Assembly (NCBI RefSeq): GCF_022869805.1
Contig: NZ_CP094974.1
Coordinates: 248,001 to 312,000, forward strand
From: Halosolutus halophilus
Lineage (GTDB): Archaea; Halobacteriota; Halobacteria; Halobacteriales; Natrialbaceae
Length of the DNA: 64,000 nt
Reading direction: 5' to 3'
The position numbers and the translations under genes are program-made. Position 1 is the first letter of the stretch. Each line of letters starts with the position of its first letter. Under the pieces are notes generated by a model that saw nothing but the letters and a program-made list of their open reading frames with translations, was not told where the DNA came from and did not search any database. Below are positions 35,476 to 43,376 of this stretch, one piece after another.

Positions 35476-36360
35476 GGCTCTGTTGAAATCCTCGGAGAGT
35501 TACAGCTTCGAGTAGTGGGTTGACCGAATGCAGACTCTCCCAAAATCAAGGTTGCTTCAATTCGTAGAGAAGGCATTTCACTTAGCTCAACGAGCTACGG
35601 CCCGATACTCCTCCAAGTTCTCGAAGCAACGCTACACGCTCCACCAACACATCGTTCTGCTCTGTCTGAAAATCCGCAAGAACACGTCATACCGTACACT
35701 TCTTGACGAACTCATCGAGATGCCACGTATTAGAAACGAAATTGGTCTCGCTGAAATTCCATCGCCGTCAATACTGTGTAAAGCGTTCCATCGCCTTGAG
35801 ATGGCTGTGTGGCGTGTGCTTCTCAATCTCTCGGTCGCGTTGCTCCCAACCAATGGTGTTGTCAGCATTGACGCGTCAGGCTTCGATCGAAGCTATGCAT
35901 CCAAGCATTATACGAAACGAGCGAAACTCACTATCCAGCAGTTGAAAGTCACACTCTTGATCGATACCAAAGCGAACGCTATCCTTGATATTCACGTCAC
36001 AACGACCCGAAAACACGATTCACAGATCGCTCCATCACTCATCAGGCGCAATCGCAACAGCATCCGTATCCTGCTCGGAGACAAGGGATACGACGACCAG
36101 ACAATCCGATCGCTCGCACGGGAATATGAGATACGTCCACTCATCAAGCATCGGGAATTCACCTCACTCCACTACGCGTGGAATGCGCGGATGGACACTG
36201 ATCTCTACGGGCACCGCAGTCAAAGTGAAACGGTTAATTCCGCTCTCAAACGGAAGTACGGTGCCTTCGTACGGTCACGGTACTGGTGGAAACAGTTCCG
36301 TGAACTCGTCATCAGGTGCGTTGTCTACAATATTGAGATCGATCTCTCCAACTAATCGGC
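35476..36360 (+). mobile_element. IS5-family insertion sequence (right end not found)
   Basis: The left terminal repeat GGCTCTGTTGAAA (35476-35488) is typical of haloarchaeal IS5-type elements and lies 40 nt before the transposase ATG. A matching right repeat (TTTCAACAGAGCC) is not present after the transposase stop at 36355; the sequence there reads CGGCTCACAGAGAGCG. The right boundary is therefore approximate, and the element may be truncated. No target duplication could be assigned. The base composition is visibly more AT-rich than the flanks. Confidence 0.75.
35528..36355 (+). CDS. IS5-family transposase
   Basis: A 275-residue DDE transposase, apparently full length. The catalytic acids are in IDASGFDRSY (near residue 115), LLGDKGYDD (near 190) and QSETVNSALKRKYG (Glu near 232, with the Y-x2-R/K-type spacing of the IS5 group). 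It is more basic and richer in K/N than its neighbours, as expected for a mobile gene. The reading frame is intact, so enzyme could still be made, but without a detectable right end the element may no longer move on its own. Confidence 0.92.
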   Translation: MQTLPKSRLLQFVEKAFHLAQRATARYSSKFSKQRYTLHQHIVLLCLKIRKNTSYRTLLDELIEMPRIRNEIGLAEIPSPSILCKAFHRLEMAVWRVLLNLSVALLPTNGVVSIDASGFDRSYASKHYTKRAKLTIQQLKVTLLIDTKANAILDIHVTTTRKHDSQIAPSLIRRNRNSIRILLGDKGYDDQTIRSLAREYEIRPLIKHREFTSLHYAWNARMDTDLYGHRSQSETVNSALKRKYGAFVRSRYWWKQFRELVIRCVVYNIEIDLSN

Positions 36361-36374
36361 TCACAGAGAGCGTT

Positions 36375-36465
36375 ACGAGACAGTGACCCAGCGGTCATCT
36401 GCAATCAAACCAGTGATGAGTTCACCGGTGAGGTCTATGCCGCTGGGCGCATACCGACACTATGA
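36375..36465 (+). pseudogene. Scrap of a TrxB-like flavoprotein gene
   Basis: Between the insertion element and the next regulator, one frame reads NQTSDEFTGEVYAAGRIP and then stops (TGA overlapping the next ATG). It matches the C-terminal FAD-contacting block of thioredoxin-reductase-like proteins, and resembles EGVYAAGRIADE in the intact relative at 37664-38446. Nothing else of such a gene is visible, so the insertion or a deletion removed the rest. The match is short, hence moderate confidence. Confidence 0.45.
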
Positions 36466-37151
36466 GTGTCGTCGCCGAATTCACTGTCGATGCAGACCAG
36501 TTTCAACTCGGTGACACCCTCTCGGGCGTACCGGGTATCACCTTTGAACTTGAACGGTGTGTCCCAACAGGAGACCTTGCTCTCCCGTTCCTGTGGGCTA
36601 CCACAGAAGAAGACCTCGACGAGGTGGTGGAAACGTTTGAAACGCAACTCCTCGACAGTCCGTATGTCAAGAAAATTCTGGCTCTCGATAAGATAAAAAA
36701 CGGAATATTCTACCGAATCTCGTGGACAGATCCTACAGAGGATCTCCTCGATGCGATCATTATGTCAGACGCGACTATCCTCCAAGCACGCTCCGAGCAG
36801 GGAACGCGATGGGAGTTCAGCGTTCGGTTTGTGGATCACGATAAGTTGGCGTTGTTTCAAAACACCTTGGCTGATCACGAGGTCAGAATCCATATCGACC
36901 GTATCTACACGTTCGCCGAGGAGACCGATCACCGACGACAGTTCGATCTTTCGTTCGAACAACGGGAAGCGTTAGTGCTCGCAGTTCAGCGAGGCTACTT
37001 TGCGACGCCGAGCAAAGTGAGTCTCGACGAGTTAGCGGACGAACTCGGTATTACAAAACAGGCGGTCTCGGCCCGCATTCGGCGTGCCAACGAGAAAGTT
37101 CTCGAAACGACGTTGCTCTCCTCGGCAGTTGCGGAGCGTGGTGGTGATTAA
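36462..37151 (+). CDS. HTH_10 regulator in the accessory island
   Basis: A 229-residue regulator of the bacterio-opsin-activator type. The N-terminal 155 residues are an uncharacterised sensor-like domain (VVAEFTVDADQFQLGDTL). The HTH_10 domain lies at about 160-215 (EQREALVLAVQRGYFATPSK, then LADELGITKQAVSARIRRAN). Codons are more AT-rich than in the flanking core genes, matching the adjacent insertion element and suggesting acquisition. The ATG at 36462 overlaps the stop of the flavoprotein scrap. Target genes unknown; the short HTH gene at 37226 may be co-transcribed (75 nt gap). Confidence 0.85.
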   Translation: MSVVAEFTVDADQFQLGDTLSGVPGITFELERCVPTGDLALPFLWATTEEDLDEVVETFETQLLDSPYVKKILALDKIKNGIFYRISWTDPTEDLLDAIIMSDATILQARSEQGTRWEFSVRFVDHDKLALFQNTLADHEVRIHIDRIYTFAEETDHRRQFDLSFEQREALVLAVQRGYFATPSKVSLDELADELGITKQAVSARIRRANEKVLETTLLSSAVAERGGD

Positions 37152-37225
37152 CTTCCACGGGAAATAAAAGGGCTTGACTCGTCAGTGAACACCCTTACTC
37201 GTAGTTGCTCCGGACTGAAACCTGC

Positions 37226-37570
37226 ATGGCAAACGACGATCCGGCCTCGACGGACAAGACATCACTAAGCGAGGTCTTCGATGTGCTCACCCACGGTTCC
37301 CGGCGACGGATTCTCTTGGAACTGGCCGATCACAATCCACGGACTGCGGCTGAATTCGAGGCCGAAGAATTCGCCGTAGGGGAGGGCAATCACGACTCGC
37401 CTAAAATTGAACTCCACCACACTCATTTGCCTGCTCTGGCAGACGCGGGGTTCATCAACTGGGACTCCCAGACTGGGACAATTACCCGCGGGCCCCGCTT
37501 CGGTGAAATTGAGCCGCTTCTCACATTGATTGACGACCAGCAAGAAGGACTCCCGACCGACTGGCCGTAA
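37226..37570 (+). CDS. Small winged-helix protein (DUF7344 type)
   Basis: A 114-residue protein from ATG 37226. Its single winged-helix domain begins LSEVFDVLTHGSRRRILLEL and ends with the wing ELHHTHLPALADAGFINWD, the ArsR-like pattern of haloarchaeal DUF7344 proteins. No membrane segment follows, unlike the relative at 39926. It lies at the end of the lower-GC island, downstream of an HTH_10 gene. It probably binds DNA; the ligand is unknown. Confidence 0.85.
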   Translation: MANDDPASTDKTSLSEVFDVLTHGSRRRILLELADHNPRTAAEFEAEEFAVGEGNHDSPKIELHHTHLPALADAGFINWDSQTGTITRGPRFGEIEPLLTLIDDQQEGLPTDWP

Positions 37571-37635
37571 TCCACCAGCGCCATTTGGGCGTTTAACGTG
37601 TCAGACCTGAACGGTTTCAACAAGGCCAAATTCTT

Positions 37636-37641
37636 CTATAC
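37636..37641 (+). promoter_or_regulatory. TATA box of the FAD-protein gene
   Basis: CTATAC is centred 26 nt before the ATG at 37664 and supports that start rather than the upstream GTG at 37598. Confidence 0.4.
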
Positions 37642-37663
37642 GCGCGGTGACCAACTGATAGTC

Positions 37664-38446
37664 ATGCGAGACGTCTGTATCGTCGGTGGCGGCGTCGCCG
37701 GACTCGCCGCGTCGATCTTCACCGCCCGGGCCGGACTGGACACCCTCGTCGTCGACGGCGGGGAATCGATCCTCGCGCGCAACGCCAGCCTCGAGAACTA
37801 TCCCGGTTTCCCGGACGGGGTCGACGCCCGCCGTTACCTGCAACTGACCCGCGAGCAGGCCCGCAACGCGGGTGCCGCGTTCGAACTGGGCCGGGTCACG
37901 CGCGCCGCCCCGATCGACAGCGCGACGCCGCCGGAATCGCGAGAGGCCGGTGACACCGGCGACGAAACGGCTCCCGAGGAGGGGTTCGTCCTCGAAACCG
38001 AAGGTGGCGAGCCGATCGAGACCCGCCGCGTGCTCGCCGCCTCGTGGGCGGACAGCGACTACCTCGAACCGCTGGACGTCGGCCGCACACAGCGGGGCAG
38101 CAAGCACCTCGTCGCGGTCGACGAGGCCGGCCGGACGGCCGTCGAAGGGGTCTACGCGGCGGGCCGCATCGCGGACGAACCCCACCAGGCGATCGTGGCC
38201 GCCGGTCACGGGGCGAAGGTCGGCCTCGCGGTTATCCACGACTCCGAGGTGAACTTCTACCACGACTGGGTCGTCCCCGAGGGCTACTTCACCGGTCGGG
38301 GCCGAGAGGTGCCGCCGGGCTGTGAGGAGATCGGCGACGCGCAACGCCGCGAACGGGACGAGCAGGCACGGGAGCGGATTCTCGAGGCCTTCTCGGAACC
38401 GCTCGACGAGCAACCGACGATGCACCCGAGCGTCGATCGGGACTGA
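37664..38446 (+). CDS. TrxB-like FAD protein lacking NADPH domain and redox cysteines
   Basis: A 260-residue flavoprotein from ATG 37664. The N-terminal FAD motif VGGGVAGLAA (residues 8-17) and the C-terminal EGVYAAGRIAD block are those of thioredoxin reductase. The middle NADPH-binding domain and the CxxC active site are absent: residues 90-130 are a low-complexity acidic linker instead. It therefore resembles the reduced FAD-only proteins common in haloarchaea and cannot act as an ordinary thioredoxin reductase. It could be an electron-transfer or structural flavoprotein. An acidic C-terminal 60-residue extension follows. It is upstream of coaBC with its own promoter. Confidence 0.82.
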   Translation: MRDVCIVGGGVAGLAASIFTARAGLDTLVVDGGESILARNASLENYPGFPDGVDARRYLQLTREQARNAGAAFELGRVTRAAPIDSATPPESREAGDTGDETAPEEGFVLETEGGEPIETRRVLAASWADSDYLEPLDVGRTQRGSKHLVAVDEAGRTAVEGVYAAGRIADEPHQAIVAAGHGAKVGLAVIHDSEVNFYHDWVVPEGYFTGRGREVPPGCEEIGDAQRRERDEQARERILEAFSEPLDEQPTMHPSVDRD

Positions 38447-38570
38447 TCGGGACGGGCGTTCGGCTTCGTTTCGCGATTTCGGACAGTGTCCGCGGTCCCG
38501 AAACGAGGGATAAACGAACCGGCGCGATCGGCTGTCGATCGTGTCCGAGAAGTGCCCGGGGGCTCGCTAC

Positions 38571-38577
38571 TCTTAAC
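38571..38577 (+). promoter_or_regulatory. TATA-like box of coaBC
   Basis: TCTTAAC is centred 29 nt before the ATG at 38603. It fixes the coaBC start: the open frame continues 117 nt upstream but without family homology. Confidence 0.4.
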
Positions 38578-38602
38578 ACGCTACCGTGAGAAATTCAACC
38601 AG

Positions 38603-39802
38603 ATGCTCGAGGGAGTCAACGTTGCGCTCGGGGTGACGGGCTCGATCGCGGCCGTCAAGACGGTCGAACTGGCCCACGAGTTGCGGCGGCAGGGAGCCGA
38701 GGTGCGGGCCGTGATGACCGGCAGCGCCCGGGGGATCGTCCACCCGTGGGCGGTCGAGTTCGCCACGGACGACGACGTCGTGACCGAGATCACGGGGCGC
38801 GTCGAACACGTCGACCTCTGCGGATACGACGGCTGGGCCGACGTCCTGCTGATCGCGCCCGCGACGGCCAACACGGTCGGCAAGATCGCCGGGGCCGTCG
38901 ACGACACGCCCGTGACGACCTGTGCGACCACCGCGCTCGGATCCGGTACGCCGGTCGTCGTCGCGCCCGCGATGCACGAACCGATGTACGATCACCCCGG
39001 CGTCCTCGAGGCGATCGAGACCGTCGAGGCGTGGGGCGTCGACTTCGTCGACCCGCGCATCGAGGAGGGCAAGGCCAAAATCGCCAGCGAGGAAGCCATC
39101 GTCTGTGACGTCGCCCGCGCCGCGGACGATCGGCCGCTCGCGGGCGAGCACGTCGTGGTCACAAGCGGTGCGACGGCCGAGTCGATCGATCCGGTCCGGG
39201 TGCTCACGAACCGGTCGTCGGGACGGATGGGCCGTGCCGTCGCGAAGGCCTGTTACGCCCGCGGGGCCGACGTGACGCTCGTCCACGGGGTCGTCGGCCC
39301 GCGACCGGTCTCCCGCGAGTCGGCGCGCTCCGGCGGCGACGTTCCGTACGCCGACGTCCGCGAGGTCGAGACGGCCGACGACCTGCTCGCGGCAACGATC
39401 GACGCCTGCGGGGACGCCGACACGCTGGTGTCGGCCGCTGCGATCGGCGACTACACGGTCGAGACCAGTCCGGAGAAGCTCCGGTCGGGTCAGGACATCA
39501 CGCTCGACCTCGAGCCGACGCCGAAGGTCATCGACGAGGTCCGCGACCGGTACCCGGACCTGCCGATCGTCGGATTCAAGGCCGAAACGTCGGGCGACGA
39601 CGGGGCGATGATCGAGGCCGCCCGGAAGACGCTCGACCGGGTCGGCCTCGCGTTCGTCGTCGCCAACGACGCGAGCGTGATGGGGGCCGATCGAACGCGC
39701 GCGGTACTGGTCCACGAGGATGACGCCGCACGATACGAGGGGACGAAGGCCGGGCTCGGCGGCGAGATCGCTGCCTCGATCGCGGCGATACTCGGCGACT
39801 AA
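38603..39802 (+). CDS. coaBC: Bifunctional phosphopantothenoylcysteine synthetase/decarboxylase CoaBC
   Basis: A 399-residue cytoplasmic enzyme for two steps of coenzyme A synthesis. The N-terminal flavin decarboxylase (CoaC) has GVTGSIAAVKT, the PATANTVGKIAGAVDD loop and APAMHEPMYDH. The C-terminal synthetase (CoaB) starts at about residue 190 with VVTSGATAESIDPVRVLTNR, followed by SSGRMG and the nucleotide-binding AAIGDYTVE and GFKAET blocks. The domain order and length are standard. It is probably monocistronic. Confidence 0.95.
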   Translation: MLEGVNVALGVTGSIAAVKTVELAHELRRQGAEVRAVMTGSARGIVHPWAVEFATDDDVVTEITGRVEHVDLCGYDGWADVLLIAPATANTVGKIAGAVDDTPVTTCATTALGSGTPVVVAPAMHEPMYDHPGVLEAIETVEAWGVDFVDPRIEEGKAKIASEEAIVCDVARAADDRPLAGEHVVVTSGATAESIDPVRVLTNRSSGRMGRAVAKACYARGADVTLVHGVVGPRPVSRESARSGGDVPYADVREVETADDLLAATIDACGDADTLVSAAAIGDYTVETSPEKLRSGQDITLDLEPTPKVIDEVRDRYPDLPIVGFKAETSGDDGAMIEAARKTLDRVGLAFVVANDASVMGADRTRAVLVHEDDAARYEGTKAGLGGEIAASIAAILGD

Positions 39803-39913
39803 TCGTCGGCGGAGTGGCCGACGATCGTCGCGGCTGCTGACCAGTCAGGAGAATTATATAGGTGGCGATCCTGCCACGAATTAATGGGTGTACGTCCGGA
39901 TTTGACCGGCGCG

Positions 39914-39924
39914 AAGAGGTGATC
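39914..39924 (+). promoter_or_regulatory. Strong Shine-Dalgarno site
   Basis: GAGGTGATC matches the 16S anti-SD complement (GGAGGTGATC) over nine bases and lies just before the GTG at 39926. A TATA box (ATTATATAGG, about 39853-39862) further upstream gives a leader of roughly 40 nt. This is one of the few genes in the window with a leadered, SD-driven start. Confidence 0.6.
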
Positions 39925-39925
39925 T

Positions 39926-40507
39926 GTGGTGGCCCAGCAACAGCGCAACGAACCCGACGGCCCCCTCTCGAAAGGCGAAGTTTTCGAAGTTCTTCGAAAC
40001 CAGCGGCGGCGCTACGTGCTCCAGTTCCTGAAACAGGACGGCCGTCCCGTCGAACTCGGTGATCTCGCCCAGCAGATCGCCGCCTGGGAGTACGAGACCA
40101 CCCTCGACGGCGTCACCCCCGAGCAGCGAAAGCGCGTCTACACGACCCTCCAGCAGACGCACCTGCCGAAGATGGACACGGCCGGCATCCTCGAGTTCGA
40201 CTCCGATCGGGGCGTCATCGAGCCGACCGATCGGACGCGGGACATCAGCGTCTACCTCGAAATCGTGCCGGGAAGCGAGTTCGCGTGGCGGGAACTGTAC
40301 CTCTCGCTGGGCGCGATCAGTTGCGCGCTCGTCGCCGCGCTGTGGCTCAGGATCTACCCCATGACGCTGCTATCGGATCTGACGTGGGCGGCGATAATCG
40401 CCGTCACGTTCACCGTCACCGCGATCGTCCACATCTACCACGAGCGGAACATGCGCGTCGGACAGGGCGAGCAGCCGCCGGAACTGAGCTACGGCGCCGA
40501 CGACTGA
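39926..40507 (+). CDS. DUF7344 winged-helix protein with two membrane helices
   Basis: A 193-residue protein starting with GTG, set by a strong Shine-Dalgarno site. The N-terminal winged helix (residues 15-100) begins LSKGEVFEVLRNQRRRYVLQ, with the wing around QQTHLPKMDTAGILEFDSD. Two transmembrane helices follow at about 120-140 and 145-170 (LSLGAISCALVAALWLRIYP, then LTWAAIIAVTFTVTAIVHI). It may be a membrane-tethered transcription factor. Function unknown. Confidence 0.85.
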   Translation: MVAQQQRNEPDGPLSKGEVFEVLRNQRRRYVLQFLKQDGRPVELGDLAQQIAAWEYETTLDGVTPEQRKRVYTTLQQTHLPKMDTAGILEFDSDRGVIEPTDRTRDISVYLEIVPGSEFAWRELYLSLGAISCALVAALWLRIYPMTLLSDLTWAAIIAVTFTVTAIVHIYHERNMRVGQGEQPPELSYGADD

Positions 40508-40585
40508 CTTCGACGGGTGTGTGGGTGTCTCACGTTTGCTCGTCGGTATCGTCAACTTTTACTCCGCTACCGACCGACCGACGAC

Positions 40586-41152
40586 ATGGATCAGTTGAAA
40601 CGGTCGCTTCTCGAGGCGCCGATCATCGAGAAAAACGGGTACCACTACTTCGTTCATCCGATCAGCGACGGCGTCCCAAAACTCGATCCGGGACTGCTGC
40701 GCGAAATCGTCATCCGGATCATTCGCAAAGCCGAACTCGAGAACGTCGATCGGATCGTCACCCCGGCCGCGATGGGCATCCACATCTCGACCGCGGTTTC
40801 GCTGATGACCGACATTCCGCTGACGGTGATCCGCAAACGACAGTACGGACTCGAAGACGAGGTCGCCATCTCCCAGAAAACGGGCTATTCCGAGAACGAG
40901 ATGTACATCAACGACGTCCGCGAAGGCGAGCGCGTGCTCGTCCTGGACGACGTGCTCTCGACCGGCGGCACGCTCGCGTCGGTCCTCGACGCGCTCAACG
41001 AGATCGGTGCCGAGGTCATCGACACCGTCGCGGTCATCAAGAAGGTCGGCGGCGAGAACAAGGTCGACGACGCCGGGTATCAGGTCAAGACGCTGATCAA
41101 CGTCGACGTCGTCGACGGCGAGGTCGTCATCGTCGACGAAGAAGGCGATTAA
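40586..41152 (+). CDS. hpt: Hypoxanthine/guanine phosphoribosyltransferase
   Basis: A 188-residue purine-salvage enzyme of the archaeal Hpt/Apt-like group. It starts [20 protein letters not shown] at ATG 40586; the open frame upstream is not conserved. The PRPP loop [13 protein letters not shown] lies near residue 115. The enzyme joins hypoxanthine or guanine to PRPP in the cytoplasm. A T-rich stretch (CTTTTACT) about 28 nt before the ATG could act as TATA region. The other PRTase in the window (2109) is a different subfamily. Confidence 0.9.
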   Translation: MDQLKRSLLEAPIIEKNGYHYFVHPISDGVPKLDPGLLREIVIRIIRKAELENVDRIVTPAAMGIHISTAVSLMTDIPLTVIRKRQYGLEDEVAISQKTGYSENEMYINDVREGERVLVLDDVLSTGGTLASVLDALNEIGAEVIDTVAVIKKVGGENKVDDAGYQVKTLINVDVVDGEVVIVDEEGD

Positions 41153-41669
41153 CGGTCGGTTGGCTTCCCCTACGACGCCCGGCCTGGAATCACGGCGCAG
41201 AATTTGGGGTCGGCTCCCGACCCGTCCTGGGTTCGAGAGACGTCCGTCCCACTCGTCGCCGGGCGGATTCGCCCTCTTGGCGGCTGTCTCGTGGGCCGAT
41301 CGTTAGGTCTTCCGTACGGATCCATCATCGGTTCCGTCCGATCGGAATTTGAACGCCCCGACGTCCGGTGATCGCCTGTCGTCTCGGTTGGAGTCGGAAC
41401 CGGTGGTCCGACGCGCTCGGGGAGAGGACCTGAACACGTACAGTCCTCTTCGAAGGGGTAATGCCAACCTCTCGAACTGGTATTTTGCTTTTCCGCTTCA
41501 CACAGTTTCCTATTTCTTGAAGCATTTCGTGATTTTCACTCGAGATTGTATCACGGTTACCCGGATATCAATACGCTTCTTCCCTTTCCCAATGGTATAT
41601 TAAACGGGGTAAGAATTGCTTGGAGGGGAAGCAATACATATTTATATTTGTGATTCACATTTCGTATCC
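41153..41669. other. 517-base intergenic stretch before the dipeptide operon
   Basis: The first 280 bases are GC-rich with no supported gene. On the minus strand a T-arm-like GCGTTCAAATTCCG occurs near 41345-41358, but no tRNA can be folded around it. From about 41460 the stretch becomes AT-rich. It contains a TATA-like GGTATATTAAAC (41594-41605), an inverted repeat, and the operon TATA box. Confidence 0.6.
41615..41649 (+). promoter_or_regulatory. Promoter and operator-like palindrome of the dipeptide operon
   Basis: A perfect inverted repeat ATTGCTT (41615-41621) and AAGCAAT (41629-41635) with a 7-base G-rich spacer stands directly upstream of the TATA box TTTATAT (41641-41647). The box is centred 26 nt before the ATG at 41670, so the mRNA is leaderless. 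The palindrome is well placed for an activator, or a repressor competing with TFB. Confidence 0.5.
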
Positions 41670-43337
41670 ATGGTGCGGGATCACACGCAGACGGAACGGA
41701 CTGTTAACCGACGAAAACTCCTCCAAGGCGTTGGAGGCGCCGGTGCGATAGCACTCGCAGGCTGTCTCGGCGGTGAGAGCAATGATAACGACAACGGAGA
41801 CAAGGAACGAGCACTACAGTTGCTCGAGGAGGGCTTCGAGGAAGAAGGCTTCGAACCGCCGTACGAAGCCGACCTCGTCACGAACGAGAACCCCGAGCGC
41901 GTCAAGTGGTCACAGATCGTCCAGCAGGTGCTCGAAGACACGGAGTACTTCGACCTCGAACTGCAGCAGTACGAGTGGACGACCTACCAGGAGGTCGTTC
42001 TCAGCGAGGAGTCAGCCGAGGAGAACCACCTCGCAGCGCTGGGGTGGAGCGCCGGATACGACCCGGACGCCTACGTGAACTTCCTACTGCACTCGGACTT
42101 CCACACGCCGGCGTGCTGTAACACGAACCACTACGCGAACGATAAACTCGACTCCCTCATCGAAGAGGGGAAGACCGAGACCGATCCCGAGGCTCGAGTC
42201 GAGGTGTACAAGGAACTCCAGAAGGTCGTCGCCAAGCAATCGCCGCTTAGCTTCGTCCGGTTCGGTGAGGAACTCATCGCCCACCGCAAGGAGGCACTCG
42301 GCAACTGGACGGTCTCTCCGTTCGACAGCACGCGCTTCTCGACGATTTACAACGTGGCGGCGGAGACCGCCATCACGTTCGACGACCCGGACGGCGACGG
42401 CGAACTCAAGGCCTCCGTCGGTGCCGACGCCGCCAACTTCGACCCCGTCCAGCAGAACGACACCACGTCGTCTCAGGTAACGGGCCTCATCTTCGAGGGT
42501 CTCGTCGACGTCGACTACTCGGGTCAGCCTCAGCCGCTTCTCGCAGAAAGCTGGGAGCAGCAAGACGACACTACGTACACCTTCTCCCTCCGTGAGGGCG
42601 TCCAGTTCCACAACGGCGAGGAGCTGACCGCCGAACACGTCAAAGCCTCGATGGAGCGGTACAAGGGCACGCCGCGCGAGGCCGACGTCTACGACTGGCT
42701 CGGCGAGGACGGCGAAATCAGAGTCGTCGACGATTACGAACTCGAAATCGAACTCGCCGAACCCTACGCGCCGTTCCTGCTCAACGTCGGCAACGCGCTC
42801 ATCGTCCCCTTCGAAGCCATCGAAGAGGAGTACGGCGGGGAGGGTGCCGTCGACCTGCAGGAGGAAGCGATCGGGACCGGCCCGTACATGCACGAGGAGT
42901 ACCAGCCCGACGAACTCTACCGGATTTCGCGCAACGACGACTACTGGGGGCAGGAACTGATGGACAGCGCACCCGAACCGGACACGATCCAGTTCCGCAT
43001 CATCGTCGAATCCTCGGTCCGACAGAGTGCCCTCGAGGCCGGCGACGTCCACGTCGTGAGTCCGCCCCCGGCGTCGTTCCAGGAGCTGGACGATAACGAC
43101 GAAATCGTGGCAAAGAGTACGACGACTGGCGGCTTCGACATGCTCATTCCCCCGGTCCAGCACAAGCCGTTCACTAACGCCAAGGTGCGCCGCGCAGTGT
43201 CCCTCCTGATCCCGCGCCAACAGATCATCGACACCGTCTACAACGGAATCGGCGTCCCAGCGTACGGCCCGATTTCGCCCGTTGCCGAGCGATTCGCGCT
43301 CGACAACGAGGAACTCCTCAAAATCCTCGAAGAGTAG
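41670..43337 (+). CDS. Circularly permuted dipeptide-type ABC solute-binding lipoprotein
   Basis: A 555-residue SBP_bac_5 (DppA/OppA) protein with the two parts in reversed order. A Tat/lipoprotein signal (NRRKLLQ; lipobox ALAGC, Cys 32) and an N/D/G linker come first. Residues 45-235 are what is normally the C-terminal half: NPERVKWSQIVQQVL, GWSAGYDPDAYVNFL, KTETDPEARVEVYKELQKVV and the usual family end AAETAITF. After DDPDGDGE, at residue 246, the normal N-terminus begins: LKASVGADAANFDP, GLIFEGLVDVDYSGQPQPLL, then the family signature YTFSLREGVQFHNGEELTAE. The chain ends after VPAYGPISPVAERFALDNEE, the normal middle. The total is close to an ordinary family member plus linker, with no frameshift. 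It heads a dppBCDF operon, so it is presumably the receptor. Confidence 0.9.
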   Translation: MVRDHTQTERTVNRRKLLQGVGGAGAIALAGCLGGESNDNDNGDKERALQLLEEGFEEEGFEPPYEADLVTNENPERVKWSQIVQQVLEDTEYFDLELQQYEWTTYQEVVLSEESAEENHLAALGWSAGYDPDAYVNFLLHSDFHTPACCNTNHYANDKLDSLIEEGKTETDPEARVEVYKELQKVVAKQSPLSFVRFGEELIAHRKEALGNWTVSPFDSTRFSTIYNVAAETAITFDDPDGDGELKASVGADAANFDPVQQNDTTSSQVTGLIFEGLVDVDYSGQPQPLLAESWEQQDDTTYTFSLREGVQFHNGEELTAEHVKASMERYKGTPREADVYDWLGEDGEIRVVDDYELEIELAEPYAPFLLNVGNALIVPFEAIEEEYGGEGAVDLQEEAIGTGPYMHEEYQPDELYRISRNDDYWGQELMDSAPEPDTIQFRIIVESSVRQSALEAGDVHVVSPPPASFQELDDNDEIVAKSTTTGGFDMLIPPVQHKPFTNAKVRRAVSLLIPRQQIIDTVYNGIGVPAYGPISPVAERFALDNEELLKILEE

Positions 43338-43376
43338 CGTCGGACTCTAAGCGCCCTTCCCCTTGTCTATCAAACC

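Noticed and set aside
41325-41525. tRNA-like T-arm (GCGTTCAAATTCCG) and small frame on the minus strand
   Set aside because: The flanking bases do not pair into a T-stem and no acceptor or anticodon arm can be drawn, so no tRNA was called.
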